NCBI RefSeq assembly: GCF_031143425.1
Contig: NC_090442.1
Span: forward strand, 430,359,776-430,423,775
DNA from: Pleurodeles waltl
Taxonomy: Eukaryota > Chordata > Amphibia > Caudata > Salamandridae
Length of the DNA: 64,000 nt
Direction: 5' to 3'
Under the pieces are notes generated by a model that saw nothing but the letters and a program-made list of their open reading frames with translations, searched no databases and had not been told where the DNA came from. The position numbers and the translations under genes were made by a program. Position 1 is the stretch's first letter, and each line of letters opens with the position of its first letter. Shown here in pieces: positions 11,840 to 21,977 of this stretch.

Positions 11840-12830
11840 CATCCAGTAATGGTATGTGACGTCTCAGGGCCAGATTGTGTAGAAGGCAACAACCATCTGG
11901 CAGACCTTTAGAGGTCTGTAGAGCAGGGCACCTCCTGAGACATGTAGACACTAAAATCTGGCCTTCAGTAGCCCAAAGGTCCTTTCAATGACACACCTCC
12001 TCCTGCCGTGGGCCTCATTGAAATGGTTTTCCCAATCTGTTGTCGGGTATCTCACTGGTGCCAAGAGCCACGGAGGGTTAGGATAGCCAGAGTCACCTGT
12101 ATGCACAAAGGTTGGACTTATCACAGTACCGGTAGGGACACAGGGCTGAATGTGAATAGAGGTGACATTACGGTTGCACACATACTATTGGATACATGCT
12201 AATGAGCCAGGCCCTCGCTCAATGTAGTTGTGCTATCATGTGTGGGACATTGCTGTTCCTCATAATGTAGGACTCATGCACAGATCCAGGAAACTTGGCA
12301 TCACTTGGGAGATATACTTGTCAGCGAGACATACCACCTGGACATTTATGGAGTAAAAGTTTTTGCTGTTCCTGTACACTTCTTCATTGACCATGTGCGG
12401 AACCAAAGCAATGTGGGAGCCAGCTATGGCCCCTATCACATGAGGGACATTTCCTGTATCATAGAAGTCAGCTTTAACAGTGGGCAAATTGGCACGTTGG
12501 GAAACTTGATGTAGCTGTCCAGGTGTTTGAGTAAAGCACACAGTACATCCTTCAACACAAGACTGAACATCAACTGTGACCTCCCTGCTGCCAACCCCAC
12601 TGTAATCTGGAATGAGTCTGAGGCAAAAAAGTGTAGAACTGATAAGACCTGTACTGTGGGAGGGATGGCATAGGGATTTCGTATGGCAGGCAAGAGATCT
12701 GGCTCCAACTGGGTACACAGATTCATGATGGACTGATGGTTTACACAATAAGTCTGGATGATGTGTTTCTCTTCCAGGTTAGCAAGGTCGACTAGGGGTC
12801 AGTACACTGGTGCATATCTCATTCTTGTAT
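11840..12830 (-). pseudogene. H1 Harbinger transposase, decayed, first catalytic Asp lost
   Basis: This DDE_Tnp_4-type nuclease would excise and insert Harbinger elements. Minus-strand frames align piecewise with the H2 transposase: CTQLEPDLLP and VQVLSVLHFFASDSFQ near 12600-12720, LPTVKADFYDTGNVPHVIGA near 12420-12480, YRNSKNF and VQVVCLADKYISQV near 12310-12380, then GDSGYPNPPWLL and HGRRRCVIERTFGLLKARF at 11951-12110, and a weak C-terminus to about 11840. The box that reads GAIDGTH in H2 reads GAIAGSH here (about 12425-12450), so the first catalytic Asp is Ala. Together with several frameshifts this makes the copy inactive. Confidence 0.85.
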
Positions 12831-12900
12831 GGTATCTAGGAATAGGAAAGAGGAAAAGCCACATGTTGATGTTGACAGTTCACATGCCACCTCAGACTAT

Positions 12901-13200
12901 GGGGGTCATTACAACATTGGCAGTATAAGGCGCTTACCGCCATGCAGAAGACCGCCAATACACCGCCGCGGTAGACCGCCACAGCTATTATGACACACAT
13001 CACGGAATCCGCCGAAATTCCGACACCCACACAATACCGCCACACCAAAGGTCAGCGATAAACATGCGGAAACAAATCCCCCACCTCCACGCCAACAGAA
13101 ACACGCCCATGCCATTACGACCCACGAATTGACGCGGCGGTCTTTCAACTGTGGTATTCCATTGGCGGTACACACCGCCGTGCTCAAAATACACACACAG
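12901..13200. promoter_or_regulatory. H2 left subterminal region with repeated ACCGCC/GGCGGT
   Basis: ACCGCC or its complement recurs many times here, for example in CTTACCGCC, AGACCGCC, ACACCGCCG, GTAGACCGCC, AATACCGCC, GGCGGTC and TTGGCGGTACACACCGCC. A matching cluster lies at the right end (about 21720-21960) and at the ends of H1 and of the MITE at 26623. Subterminal repeats are typical transposase-binding sites in this superfamily; binding here is inferred. Confidence 0.5.
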
Positions 13201-13493
13201 CACCAAAACACTGCCACATTGGACAATTACATATACACACACCTGATACACAGACACACACCACTCCCACATACCCAACACAATATAAAACACACACCCA
13301 CATCACCCACAAACCCCTACGACCACAATTCACAAACGAAGGCCAGAGAGATAGCACAGAACAGACAACCCCATCACACAGAGGCACAAAACACCATCAC
13401 CCACGCAACATCCAAGCACAAAACAACACATACCACTACACTCACCACACTCATCAACACATACACCACCCCACACATCACACACACCACCCC

Positions 13494-15020
13494 ATGTCAC
13501 GCTAAAGACACCCCCTCTTCTCCGAGGAGGAGCTCAGGGTCATGGTGGAGGAAATCATCCAGGTAGAGCCACAGCTATTTGGCTCACAGGTACAGCACAC
13601 ATCCATAGCCAGGAAGATGGAGCTATGGCAAAGAATAGTGGACAGGGTCAACGCTGTGGGACAGCACCCAAGAAATAGGGAGGACATCACGAAGAGGTGG
13701 AACGACCTACGGGGGAAGGTGCGTTCAACGGTATCCAGGCACCACATCGCGGTACAGCGGACTGGCGGCGGACCCCCACCTCCTCCCCCTCAACTAACAA
13801 CATGGGAGGAGCAAGTCTTGTCCATCTTGCATCCTGAGGGCCTCGGAGGAGTCGTTGGAGGAACAGACACTGGTAAGTCAAATCTTCACCATCATAACCC
13901 CCACCCTACCTGCATGATATCACACACCCCCACCATCACACCCTCCCCTATCACCCCAAATCCTCACCTATCTACCCATGACACCAACCACCCATCCCAA
14001 CCCCAAGACCTGCATGACATAACTAAGCATGGACACCCATCACCAAAGCATGCCCACTGCACAGACCCAGAACACCCCCCAACCATCAGCACACAAGCCC
14101 CCCCACAGGAATGCCTGCACTGGGGTTCACGCACACCCAACCATTTCACACCATGAAACACACACATGCAATAATCATGTACTTATAGCCCCGCAGGAAC
14201 CAGAAGGAACGTCACCACACCAGAGGGTCCAGACAACACCACTCCACCCCCAGAAGAGGCCCACAGTGACGACAGCAGCTCTGCCCCACTGGATCTTGAT
14301 GACCAGCCCAGACAATTGTGGGCCTCAGGACAGTTGGTTCCCCTTGCCCAGCCACAGCCCAACACCGAGCTTACACCCTCTGGTAACACCAGCACAGCAC
14401 CCACCCAGCGGGCCCAAACCTCCCTACCCAGGACAGGTCAATCTGCGGTGTGTCCACCACTACAGGGCACCCAGGCTAACCCACCACCCCAACAACAACA
14501 GGGACCTGGGGGCAGTGGTAGTGGGCACACAGTCCAGGGGACGGAGGCCCAGGAACACAGGGGAACTGGGAGGGCTGCTGTGCGACAGAGGGAGGACAGG
14601 CCAAGGGAACCAACTCTCAACGAGGCCCTCTCCTCCATCATGGGAGCATACCACCACTCCCAGGAGACGATGGCCACGGTCCTGGACAAGTTGCAGGAGA
14701 CCCTGCGTCTTCAGGAGTAACAATATTTGGGGTTCAGGGAGGAGCTCAGGACCATCGGCTCCGGCCTGGGCACCATCGTAGGGGTGCTGACCGACATTCA
14801 AAAGACCTTGAGGGACACCGTGGCACTCCAAGGGGCCCCTCACACTAGCCACGACAATGAAATGCCCACCACCTCTGCCGGCACTAGTGGACAGGATGCC
14901 CCGCCACAGGACAAACACACCAGCACCCCATCCCCTGCAGACGGACAACCACCACGCAAGCGGGCCCTGAGAGCCAGGAACAGGACAGAGCAAGATGGCA
15001 AGACCCCCGCCAGGAAATAA
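13494..15020 (+). pseudogene. H2 first Myb/SANT-like protein, two exons, two nonsense codons
   Basis: The gene model has exon 1 at 13494-13872 (GGTAAGT donor, phase 1) and exon 2 at 14197-15020 (acceptor CCCGCAG). Together they make exactly 401 codons. Residues about 9-95 form the Myb/SANT-like domain with conserved ELRVMVEEI, LFGSQV, KMELWQRIVDRVNAVG, REDITKRWNDLRGKVR and TGGGP, ending LGGVVGGTDTG at the splice site. Exon 2 is Pro/Gln/Ser-rich, then has a helical segment (ALSSIMGAYHHSQETMATVL, and further on IGSGLGTIVGVLTDIQKTL), and ends in a basic tail (RKRALRARNR ... KTPARK) that may act as a nuclear signal. Two in-frame TAA codons interrupt it, at codon 4 (13503-13505) and codon 301 (14718-14720); both look like CAA to TAA changes. 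It is otherwise frame-intact. Confidence 0.85.
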
Positions 15021-15503
15021 GACCACCCTGATTGTCCCCCCCACTGTCCCACTTTGTTACACTGCCCAAATCGGAACTGACCCAGCACCACTTCCAATGC
15101 CCAGATGTGCAATGTACCTGTGAGACTAATAGACTGGACTCTGCCATGGACATTCTCTCCACCATCACCCATCCCCATTTTATAACCCCCCTTCATTTTT
15201 TTGCACTTACATAAACACCCTTGAAACACTAAAAAAAAATGGAGTCAGTCTATGATTTGTAAATCTGTATTATCAATTACAGTTTCATGATGGGTTACCC
15301 ACTGGAAGGCTAACATACCTATGTCACACATCACAAGCCCTTCAAGGATGCAAACAGTTGACACGTAGGTTACCACATTTGTGAAACTGAAATGGAAGGG
15401 GACAACTCAGTTAACAAATAGTGAGTGAAATGTCGGTACAGGATAGAGGTAGATGTGTGAAAGTTAATGTAATGGTAAAAAAGAAAATGTTCTCACCTGT
15501 GTC
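15021..15503. other. H2 convergent 3' regions, no gene
   Basis: This stretch separates the convergent 3' ends of the first Myb gene (+) and the transposase gene (-). It contains an A-run at about 15231-15239 and no coding motif. Confidence 0.5.
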
Positions 15504-16604
15504 TCACTGGAAATATTGCTGTATGACTGACTCCCTGTTGTCGTTTTCGTCTTCCTCAGCTTCATCCTCATCACTGTCCACAGGCTCCACAGGCTCCACA
15601 GCTGCTACAACACCGTCATCTGGATCATCCTCCTGCAGAAAAGGCACCTGCCGTCGCAATGTTAAGTTATGGAGCATGGGGCAGGCGATGATGATGTCGC
15701 ACACCTTCTTCGGTGAGTAGAATAGGGATCCACCTGTCATATGGAGGCACCTGAACCTGGCCTTAAGAAGGCCGAAGGTGCGCTCGATAACCCTCCTAGT
15801 CCGCCCATGGGCCTCATTGTACCGTTCCTCTGCCCTGGTCCTGGGATTCCTCACTGGGGTCAATAGCCAGGAAAGGTTGGGGTAACCAGAGTCCCCCAAT
15901 AGCCATACACGGTGCCTCTGGAGTTCACCCATCATATCAGGGATGCTGCTATTCCGCAGGATGTAGGCGTCATGCACTGAGCCAGGTAACATAGCATTTA
16001 CCTGCGAGATGTACTGATCTGCCAAACAGACCATCTGGACATTCATGGAATGCTAACTCTTCCTGTTCCTGTACACCTGTTCACTCCTGCAGGGGGGGAC
16101 CAGAGCTACATGGGTACCATCAATGGCACCTATGACGTTGGGGATATGTCCAAGGGCATAGAAGTCACCTTTCACTGTAGGCAAATCCTCCACCTCAGGG
16201 AAAATGATGTATCTCCTTACGTGTTTCAGCAGGGCAGCCAACACTCTGGACAACACGTTGGAAAACATAGGCTGGGACATCCCTGATGACATGGCCACTG
16301 TTGTCTGAAAAGACCCACTTGCAAGGAAATGGAGCACTGACAGCACCTGCACATCAGGGGGGATTCCAGTCGGGGGGCAGATTGGTGACATCAGGTCTGG
16401 CTCCAACTGTGTACATAGCTCCTGGATTGTGGCACGGTCAAACCTGTAGGTCACGATTAAATGTCTCTCTTCCATTGTCAACAGGTCCACCAGCGGTCGG
16501 TACACCAGAGGATTCCGCCATCTTCTCATATGTCCCAGCTGACGGTGCCTACGAAGGACAACAGCGAAGAAACAGTCACTATTCCTCCAGGTATGTACCC
16601 ACAA
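15504..16604 (-). pseudogene. H2 Harbinger DDE transposase with a single nonsense codon
   Basis: This is the catalytic protein of the element, an RNase H-fold DDE_Tnp_4 (HARBI1-like) nuclease. The minus-strand frame is continuous over 366 codons from the ATG at 16602-16604 except for one TAG at 16053-16055 (codon 184), between YRNRKS and HSMNVQMVC. Catalytic residues are visible: Asp162 in GAIDGTHVAL, Asp238 in LLGDSGYP and Glu274 in RRVIERTFGLLKARF. The N-terminal part contains the typical PLVYRPLVDLL, ELCTQLEPDL and VQVLSVLHFLASGSFQ segments. The C-terminus is acidic (DSDEDEAEEDEND). Length fits the family (about 350 residues). The true start could be the later Met at residue 26. One point mutation separates this copy from a full-length frame. 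Confidence 0.9.
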
Positions 16605-17012
16605 TCACACACAAGAGTACACCAGACAAGAAGCCCTTCCTGTATGTGTGTTGAGTGTAGGCCTCAGTATGTGTGACGCAGTTGAAAATTAATCCATGTG
16701 GGCCCCTGAAATGGCGGCTGCCTGACCTCTAAACTGGGACAATGGTATTGTGGGGTAACAGCGCTGGCGTTTCACACCGTCGCGGTAGGCGGTCGTAGAG
16801 CGCGGCGCAATGCTGCATTGGTTAACATTGGACCCTATGGGTCCCAGGAGCCAATGAACAGGTGCGCCGGCGGTGATGATGCGCCCCGCCACGGACGTCA
16901 CCGCCGCGGACGTCACCACCATTTTCTATCTGTTGAATCACTAGATACCTGACATTCGACAGGAGAGGACCTACACTGCTAGTGCTGCTCTGTCCTCGGT
17001 CTGGAAGCGACG
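16605..17012. promoter_or_regulatory. divergent promoter region between H2 transposase and second Myb gene
   Basis: About 400 bp separate the transposase start (-) from the second Myb start (+). The segment 16755-16920 is CpG-rich and contains GGACGTCA twice (16893-16900 and 16908-16915), one base away from the CRE consensus TGACGTCA. A shared bidirectional promoter is a reasonable inference; no TATA box is evident. Confidence 0.45.
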
Positions 17013-18895
17013 ATGGCTGCTGCGTCTGGGGAAAGGGCCCCTGCCTTCACTGCACAGGAGTTGGAGAAACCTGTGGATGGGGTCCTCCCCCAGTACACGC
17101 TACTCTACAGTCCTCCAGACCAACAGGTTAGTACACAGGGAGCACGTTGTAGGGGCTAGGCCTGGGTGGACAGGGCTGGGTGGAAGAGGGACGGGGGCAG
17201 AAGTCATACTACAGTAAAGCATGGGAATAAATGGGCCACATGGTCAGAGTATGGAGGGTGCCACAGACATTGATGGTGCAATTGGTAATGACTGTTCCTC
17301 TTCCCTTGTGCATGTCATGTAGGTCAGCGCCCACCAGAAGAGGGACATTTGGCATGCCATCGCCAAGGAAGTCCGGACCCTGGGGGCCCACCAGAGATGG
17401 GGCACCCACTGCCGGAAGAGATTGGAGGACATTCGCCGCTGCAGCAAGAAGACGGCGGAGGCTCAGCTGGGGATGGCCTCCCAACGTGGGAGGGGTGCCC
17501 GTCGTACCATGACCCCCCTGATGTTCTGGATCCTGGCGGTGGCCTACCCGGAGTTGGATGGGCGCTTAAGGACATCACAGCAGACACAAGGGGGTGAGTC
17601 CAACCTCATTCTGCGGACTTTGCGTGCAGTGGAGGTGTCTGGGTGGGGGAGGTGGGCTGTGGGTGTCCGTAGGCCAGGGCGAGATAGTTAGGCAAGGCCC
17701 CTCCGTAATGTAGGCCATGTGGCACTCTACCCCACCTCAGAAAATTAGCAAGTTGAGGTACAGTTACCCCTGTGGCATCCATGTGCGCAGATTTCCACCA
17801 TTGCCATGTAGGCCATATCCATGAAATTGCATGTGCAGAGGGCAGGAGCGCAGCGTTGTGCATGGGGCTGCTGCGTCTGTCTTGTCCGCCAACGGTAGCG
17901 GTATGCCATGCACTAAAACTCTCTTTGTTCTGTCTCCCCCCATTTTCCTGCTCTCCCTGTCCTTTTGTACATCAGCATCAACAGGCGGAGGTACAGTGGC
18001 ACTGGAGCACGAGGGAGCTGCATCCCACATGGCCATGGAGGGCCACACCACAGACTCTGAATACACCAGTGGGACGGAGGGCGAGGGGAGCTTCACGTCG
18101 GCCACCGGATCACGAACCAGCGACACAGACTCGTCCGCCGATGTGAGCTCCCCTGTGGTGGCGGCACCATCTGTGCACCCCACTTCTACAGGTATAGCCG
18201 CCACCCCCCCTACCAGCACCGCCCTCCCAGCAGCCCCTCAGCGTTCGCCCCGTGCCCGCTCACCCAGGAGGGTGGGCATCACCTTCGCCCCAGGCACCTC
18301 AGGCCCTGCCTCAGTCACCCCTGCTGCCCTCAGTGAGGAGGCCATTGACCTCCTCAGGTCACTCACTGTTGGGCAGTCTACCATTGTGAATGCCATCCAG
18401 GGTGTAGAAAGGGCGTTGCAACACGGTAATGCATTCCTGGAGGGCATTCATTCTGGTCAGGCTGCCCTTCAGCGAACCCTGCAATCTCTGGCCACAGCAC
18501 TGATGGCAGCAATTGCCCCTGTGTCCAGCCTCCCCCTCCAACTTCCTCCACCCAGACCCAATCCCCTGTACCCCAGCCCATCCCAAGCACACCTACAGAC
18601 CAGCATGCATACAAGTCAATACACACAAGTAGCTCAGGCAAACATAGGCACCACACATCCCACAGGCACTCACACAAGCATCACACCCATACAGACACAG
18701 CAACATCCACTGTCTCCACTGTGTCCCCCTCCTCCTCTTCTCCCTCCCAGTCTCGTCTACACACACCTGCATGCACCACATCTACAGGCACTAGGACTCG
18801 CACCAGGACACCCAGCACCACACGCCGCTCACCTGCACTCAACACCTCCACTGCCATTTACACGTCCCCTGTGTCCTCTCCCAGTGTGTCTGTGA
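17013..18895 (+). CDS. H2 second Myb/SANT-like protein, three exons, open over 434 codons
   Basis: The model has exon 1 at 17013-17126 (ATG at 17013, donor CAG|GTTAGT), exon 2 at 17323-17593 (acceptor TGTAG, donor GGG|GTGAGT, phase 1) and exon 3 at 17976-18895 (acceptor CATCAG). These join in frame to 435 codons including the stop. Residues about 10-125 look like a Myb/MADF-type domain: FTAQELEKPVDGVLPQYTLL, KRDIWHAIAKEVRTLG, CRKRLEDIRRCSKKTAEAQL and GRGARRTMTPLMFWILAVAYPELDGRL. The rest is Ser/Thr/Pro-rich with a helical segment (ALSEEAIDLLRSLTVGQSTI; VERALQHGNAFLEGIHSGQA). The homologous H1 copy at 22615-25100 has the same two intron positions, which supports the model. Downstream, other frames (18721-19248) look more conserved with H1, so the ancestral C-terminus may have been longer and frameshifted here. 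Function as a transposase partner is inferred. Confidence 0.75.
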
Positions 18896-19157
18896 CGCCC
18901 CCTCCCAAAGTACCCATACGCCGGCAATCACTCACCCAACATCCATCCACCTCACGACAGCCTCCAGTACCTGCACCTGCACCCAAAACAGCTAAAGTGA
19001 TACCTCCTACAACCACCTCCTCTTCCTCCACTCCCAGACCCCCTCCAGCTACCCATCCCAGTGTTCGTCAGAAACTGTCCCTCTGTCAAATTGACCTTTT
19101 TGCCCCCACCCCCCCCTCCAATTCATCAGCGACTCAGCCAAAAAGCCTCCAGTACCA

Positions 19158-20129
19158 GTGGTGCGTGTTCCAGGTTTTTGGAGTGCACCGGCCACCAGGG
19201 CAGGCAGTAGGACCCGGAGCCAAGGCACTGGCAGCCCACCCCCTGTAAAGGCTCCAAAATTGGAGAGTGGACGACGGGACCATGTCAAGACTCCTGGTGG
19301 GACAACAAGTGAAATGGGATCGAAGGCGATTGGTGAGTCAGCTGTAACTCCAAAAAAGGTGGGGAAGGTCCAGAGGGAGTCTGCCCAGCCTGTTGTGAGT
19401 GTCACGGCGGAGAAGTGCGCCATCATTTCCGGCGGTTCAGAAACAACCGCCAGCACCGTCGCCACTGGTCCAGAGACCACCGCCAGAGTCACAGCCCAGG
19501 AGGGCCCAAGTATCGTCACTGGTCCAGACACCACCGCCAGAGTCACTGCCCAGGAGGGCTCAAGTATCGTCACTGGTCCAGAGACCACCGCCAGAGTCAG
19601 TGCCCAGGAGGGCTCAAGTATCGTCACTGGTCCAGAGACCACCGGCAGAGTCACAGCCCAGGAGGGCTCAAGCATCATCACTGGTCCAGAGACCACCACC
19701 AGAGTCAGTGCCCAGGAGGGCCCAAGTATCGTCACTGGTCCAGAGACCACCGGCAGAGTCAGTGCCCAGGAGGGCTCAAGTATCGTCACTGGTCCAGAGA
19801 CCACCGCCAGAGTCAGTGCCCAGGAGGGCTCAAGTATCGTCACTGGTCCAGAGACCACTGCCAGAGTCACAGCCCAGGAGCGCTCAAGTATCATCACTGG
19901 TCCAGAGACCACCACCAGAGTCACAGCCCAGGAGGGCTCAAGTATCGTCACTGGTCCAGAGACCACCCCCAGAGTCAGTGCCCAGGAGGGCTTAAGTATC
20001 GTCACTGGTCTGGAGACCACCGCCAGAGTCAGTGCCCAGGAGGGCCCAAGTATCGTCACTGGTCCAGAGACCACCGCCGGACTCACAGCCCAGGCGGGGC
20101 CAAGATGCCACAGCCCCGCTGGGCAATGA
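19158..20129 (+). other. open frame with twelve-odd 18-residue repeats downstream of the second Myb gene
   Basis: This 323-codon frame begins with a basic segment (RVPGFWSAPATRAGSRTRSQ) and then runs through the 54-bp array as repeats of the form GPETTARVTAQEGSSIVT. The array period is a multiple of three, so the frame stays open. It may be the frameshifted C-terminal extension of the second Myb exon 3, or merely an array that happens to be open. The next arrays (34-bp units) are not multiples of three. No function is assigned. Confidence 0.35.
19456..20103 (+). repeat. minisatellite, 54-bp unit, about 12 copies
   Basis: The unit contains CCAGAGACCACCGCCAGAGT, then CAGTGCCCAGGAGGGCTCAA and GTATCGTCACTGGT. 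Copies differ at a few fixed positions (for example GTCACAGCC versus GTCAGTGCC), so they are young but not identical. Confidence 0.9.
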
Positions 20130-20360
20130 TGGAACGTCATGCCACACACCAATGTCCAGTGTGGAAATCGTCATGCCACACACCAATGTCCAGTATGGAG
20201 ATCGTCATGCCACACACCAATGTCCAGTGTGGAAATCGTCATGACACACACCAATGTCCAGTATGGAGATCGTCATGCCACACACCAATGTCCAGTGTGG
20301 AAATCCTCATGCCACACCAATGTCCAGTACAGAGATCGTCATGCCACACACCAATGTCCG
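20130..20360 (+). repeat. minisatellite, 34-bp unit, about 6-7 copies
   Basis: The unit contains GTCATGCCACACACCAATGT followed by CCAGTGTGGAAATC or CCAGTATGGAGATC, alternating between the two variants. The alternation suggests amplification of a dimer. Confidence 0.85.
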
Positions 20361-20369
20361 TATCAGAAC

Positions 20370-20712
20370 CCCCAAGGCAAAGCACCGCTGAACAGGGCAA
20401 AGACCGCCATGGCAAAGCACCGCTGAACAGTCCTGAACCGCCATGTCAAAGCACCGCTGAACAGGGCAAAGACCGCCATGGCAAAGCACCGCTGAACAGT
20501 CCTGAACCGCCATGTCAAAGCACCGCTGAACAGTCCTGAACCGCCATGTCAAAGCACCGCTGAACAGGGCAAAGACCGCCATGTCAAAGCACTGCTGAAC
20601 AGTCCTGAACCGCCATGTCAAAGCACCCCTGAACAGGGCAAAGACCCCCATGGCAAAGCACCGCTGAACAGGGCAAAGACCGCCATGGCAAAGCACCGCT
20701 GAACAGGGCAAT
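20370..20712 (+). repeat. minisatellite, 34/35-bp unit, about 10 copies
   Basis: The units are AAGCACCGCTGAACAGGGCA plus AAGACCGCCATGGCA, or AAGCACCGCTGAACAGTCCT plus GAACCGCCATGTCA, in mixed order. Each unit carries an ACCGCC hexamer, like the element's subterminal motif. Confidence 0.85.
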
Positions 20713-20866
20713 GCACCGGGTAGGAATGAATGGCCCACCACATCAGGCATACTTATCCTTATCCTTGTGCAGCTGGGACAGTGACAGGACACCACCTTTC
20801 ACGGGGAGACTCATCCAATCTGAGCACCAGTCATCCCCCAGTACCAGTATGGACCTGCATCAACTT

Positions 20867-21088
20867 GTGAGACTGTGGTTTTGCACTCCCCAGGATTGAA
20901 CAGTGGGCAACCCACCCACTGTAGAGACTTGTGAGACTGTGGCTTTGCACTCCCCAGGATTGAACAGTGGGCAACCCACCCACTGTAGAGACTTGTGAGA
21001 CTGTGGCTTTGCACTCCCCAGGATGGTCCAGTGGGCAAACCACCCAGTGTAGAGACTTGAGAGACTGTGGCTTTGCACTCCCCAGGAT
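20867..21088 (+). repeat. minisatellite, 64-bp unit, about 3.5 copies
   Basis: The unit contains GAGACTGTGGCTTTGCACTC, CCCAGGATTGAACAGTGGGC and ACCCACCCACTGTAGAGACT. Copies are nearly identical. Confidence 0.85.
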
Positions 21089-21974
21089 ACATCAATGGGC
21101 ATGGAGCCCCGTCGTGGATCTGGCTTTGCATTAATGTGGCTGAGGTGCCCCCCTTCCCTTCCCCCTGAGGTGCCTTTAGTGTTTCTATCTGATGCCCCGG
21201 CAGTGTTCTCTCCGATTTTGGTCAGGTATCTATTGTGGGCCTCGCCCATGCATTTTTGGACTGTTTGTGCACGGACATTGTTGTGTACATATCTGCACTA
21301 CTTCTCGGATTGTATATGTAAATATGAGTGATTTTAGAATACATATATTTGTATATTTTTGTATGACATGTATAGTGGCACATTACAAAGTTTGACCGAA
21401 ATTCGCATTGTCTTTGCATTCTTCTGGGGGGATTGTGGGTTGTTACTGTTCTTTTTGTGACTGCATTGGTGTTTATGTTGTAATATGCAAGGGTGGGGTT
21501 GGGGGTGGGGGTGTTTGGTGGGTGTCCCCCTAACTTTTGCCTACTCCCTCCCCGTGTCGTAGATGCAGTACTCACCGGTAATTTCTGCGCCTACGTCGCT
21601 GTTGGTCGTGAAGGAGCAGAAAGACAAGGGCAGGTAGTATTTGCTGCTCCGGGTCCAAGGAGTCGTCGTTCCTCGTGGGATGTGTAGAAGGTGAGCGTTT
21701 TCCCATAGCAAAAGCTGTTTCCGCCGTGTTTTTATCCCCGGAAAAGGTGGCGGATTGGCCTGTTGTGATACTGTGGGCGGTACATTGTCTTCCGCCTGTC
21801 TGTTGGCGGTGACCGCAGCGCTGCTTGTCTGTACCGCCGTGGCGGGCGGTGTGTTAAAGTGGCTGTCTTTGTTGGCGGTTTCCGCCAGGGTCATATTTCC
21901 CTTTTTTTGTCCGTCTGACTGTTTGCAGTATTACTGCATCTTTAACACCGTCCGCCAGGGTTGTAATGACCACC
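21089..21974. other. H2 right arm: GT-rich stretch and subterminal GGCGGT cluster
   Basis: No coding motif is seen. 21400-21540 is G/T-rich on the plus strand, and 21720-21960 carries many GGCGGT or CCGCC motifs before the terminus. It is homologous to the H1 right arm at about 26090-26525. Confidence 0.5.
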
Positions 21975-21977
21975 TAT

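Larger units (their letters stand above)
12901..21974 (+). mobile_element. PIF/Harbinger element H2 (9,074 bp, nearly intact), TSD TAT, nested in H1
   Basis: The termini are GGGGGTCATTACAACATTGG on the left and GGTGGTCATTACAACCCTGG on the right (reverse complement). TAT flanks both sides (12898-12900 and 21975-21977). The same gene order as in H1 is present: Myb/SANT gene (+), transposase (-), second Myb-like gene (+), followed by four minisatellite arrays (19456-21088). Both subterminal regions are crowded with GGCGGT/ACCGCC hexamers, candidate transposase or Myb binding sites. H2 sits between the transposase and second Myb gene of H1, which proves it arrived later. Only three nonsense codons are visible in its genes. 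Confidence 0.9.

Noticed and set aside
17209..17597. Overlapping frames on both strands around Myb exon 2
   Set aside because: These are GC-rich shadows of the spliced exon. The frame used in the gene model is the one bounded by splice sites and conserved with H1.
19049..20152. 367-codon minus-strand open frame
   Set aside because: It is the antisense shadow of the 54-bp minisatellite; the repeat period is a multiple of three, so all open frames persist.
19456..20712. Regular repeats considered as a CRISPR array
   Set aside because: The units are contiguous with no unique spacers and the context is a eukaryotic transposon.
20139..20795. Long open frames on both strands across the 34-bp arrays
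   Set aside because: They arise because the repeat unit lacks stops in several frames. Unit length is not a multiple of three and no domain is visible.
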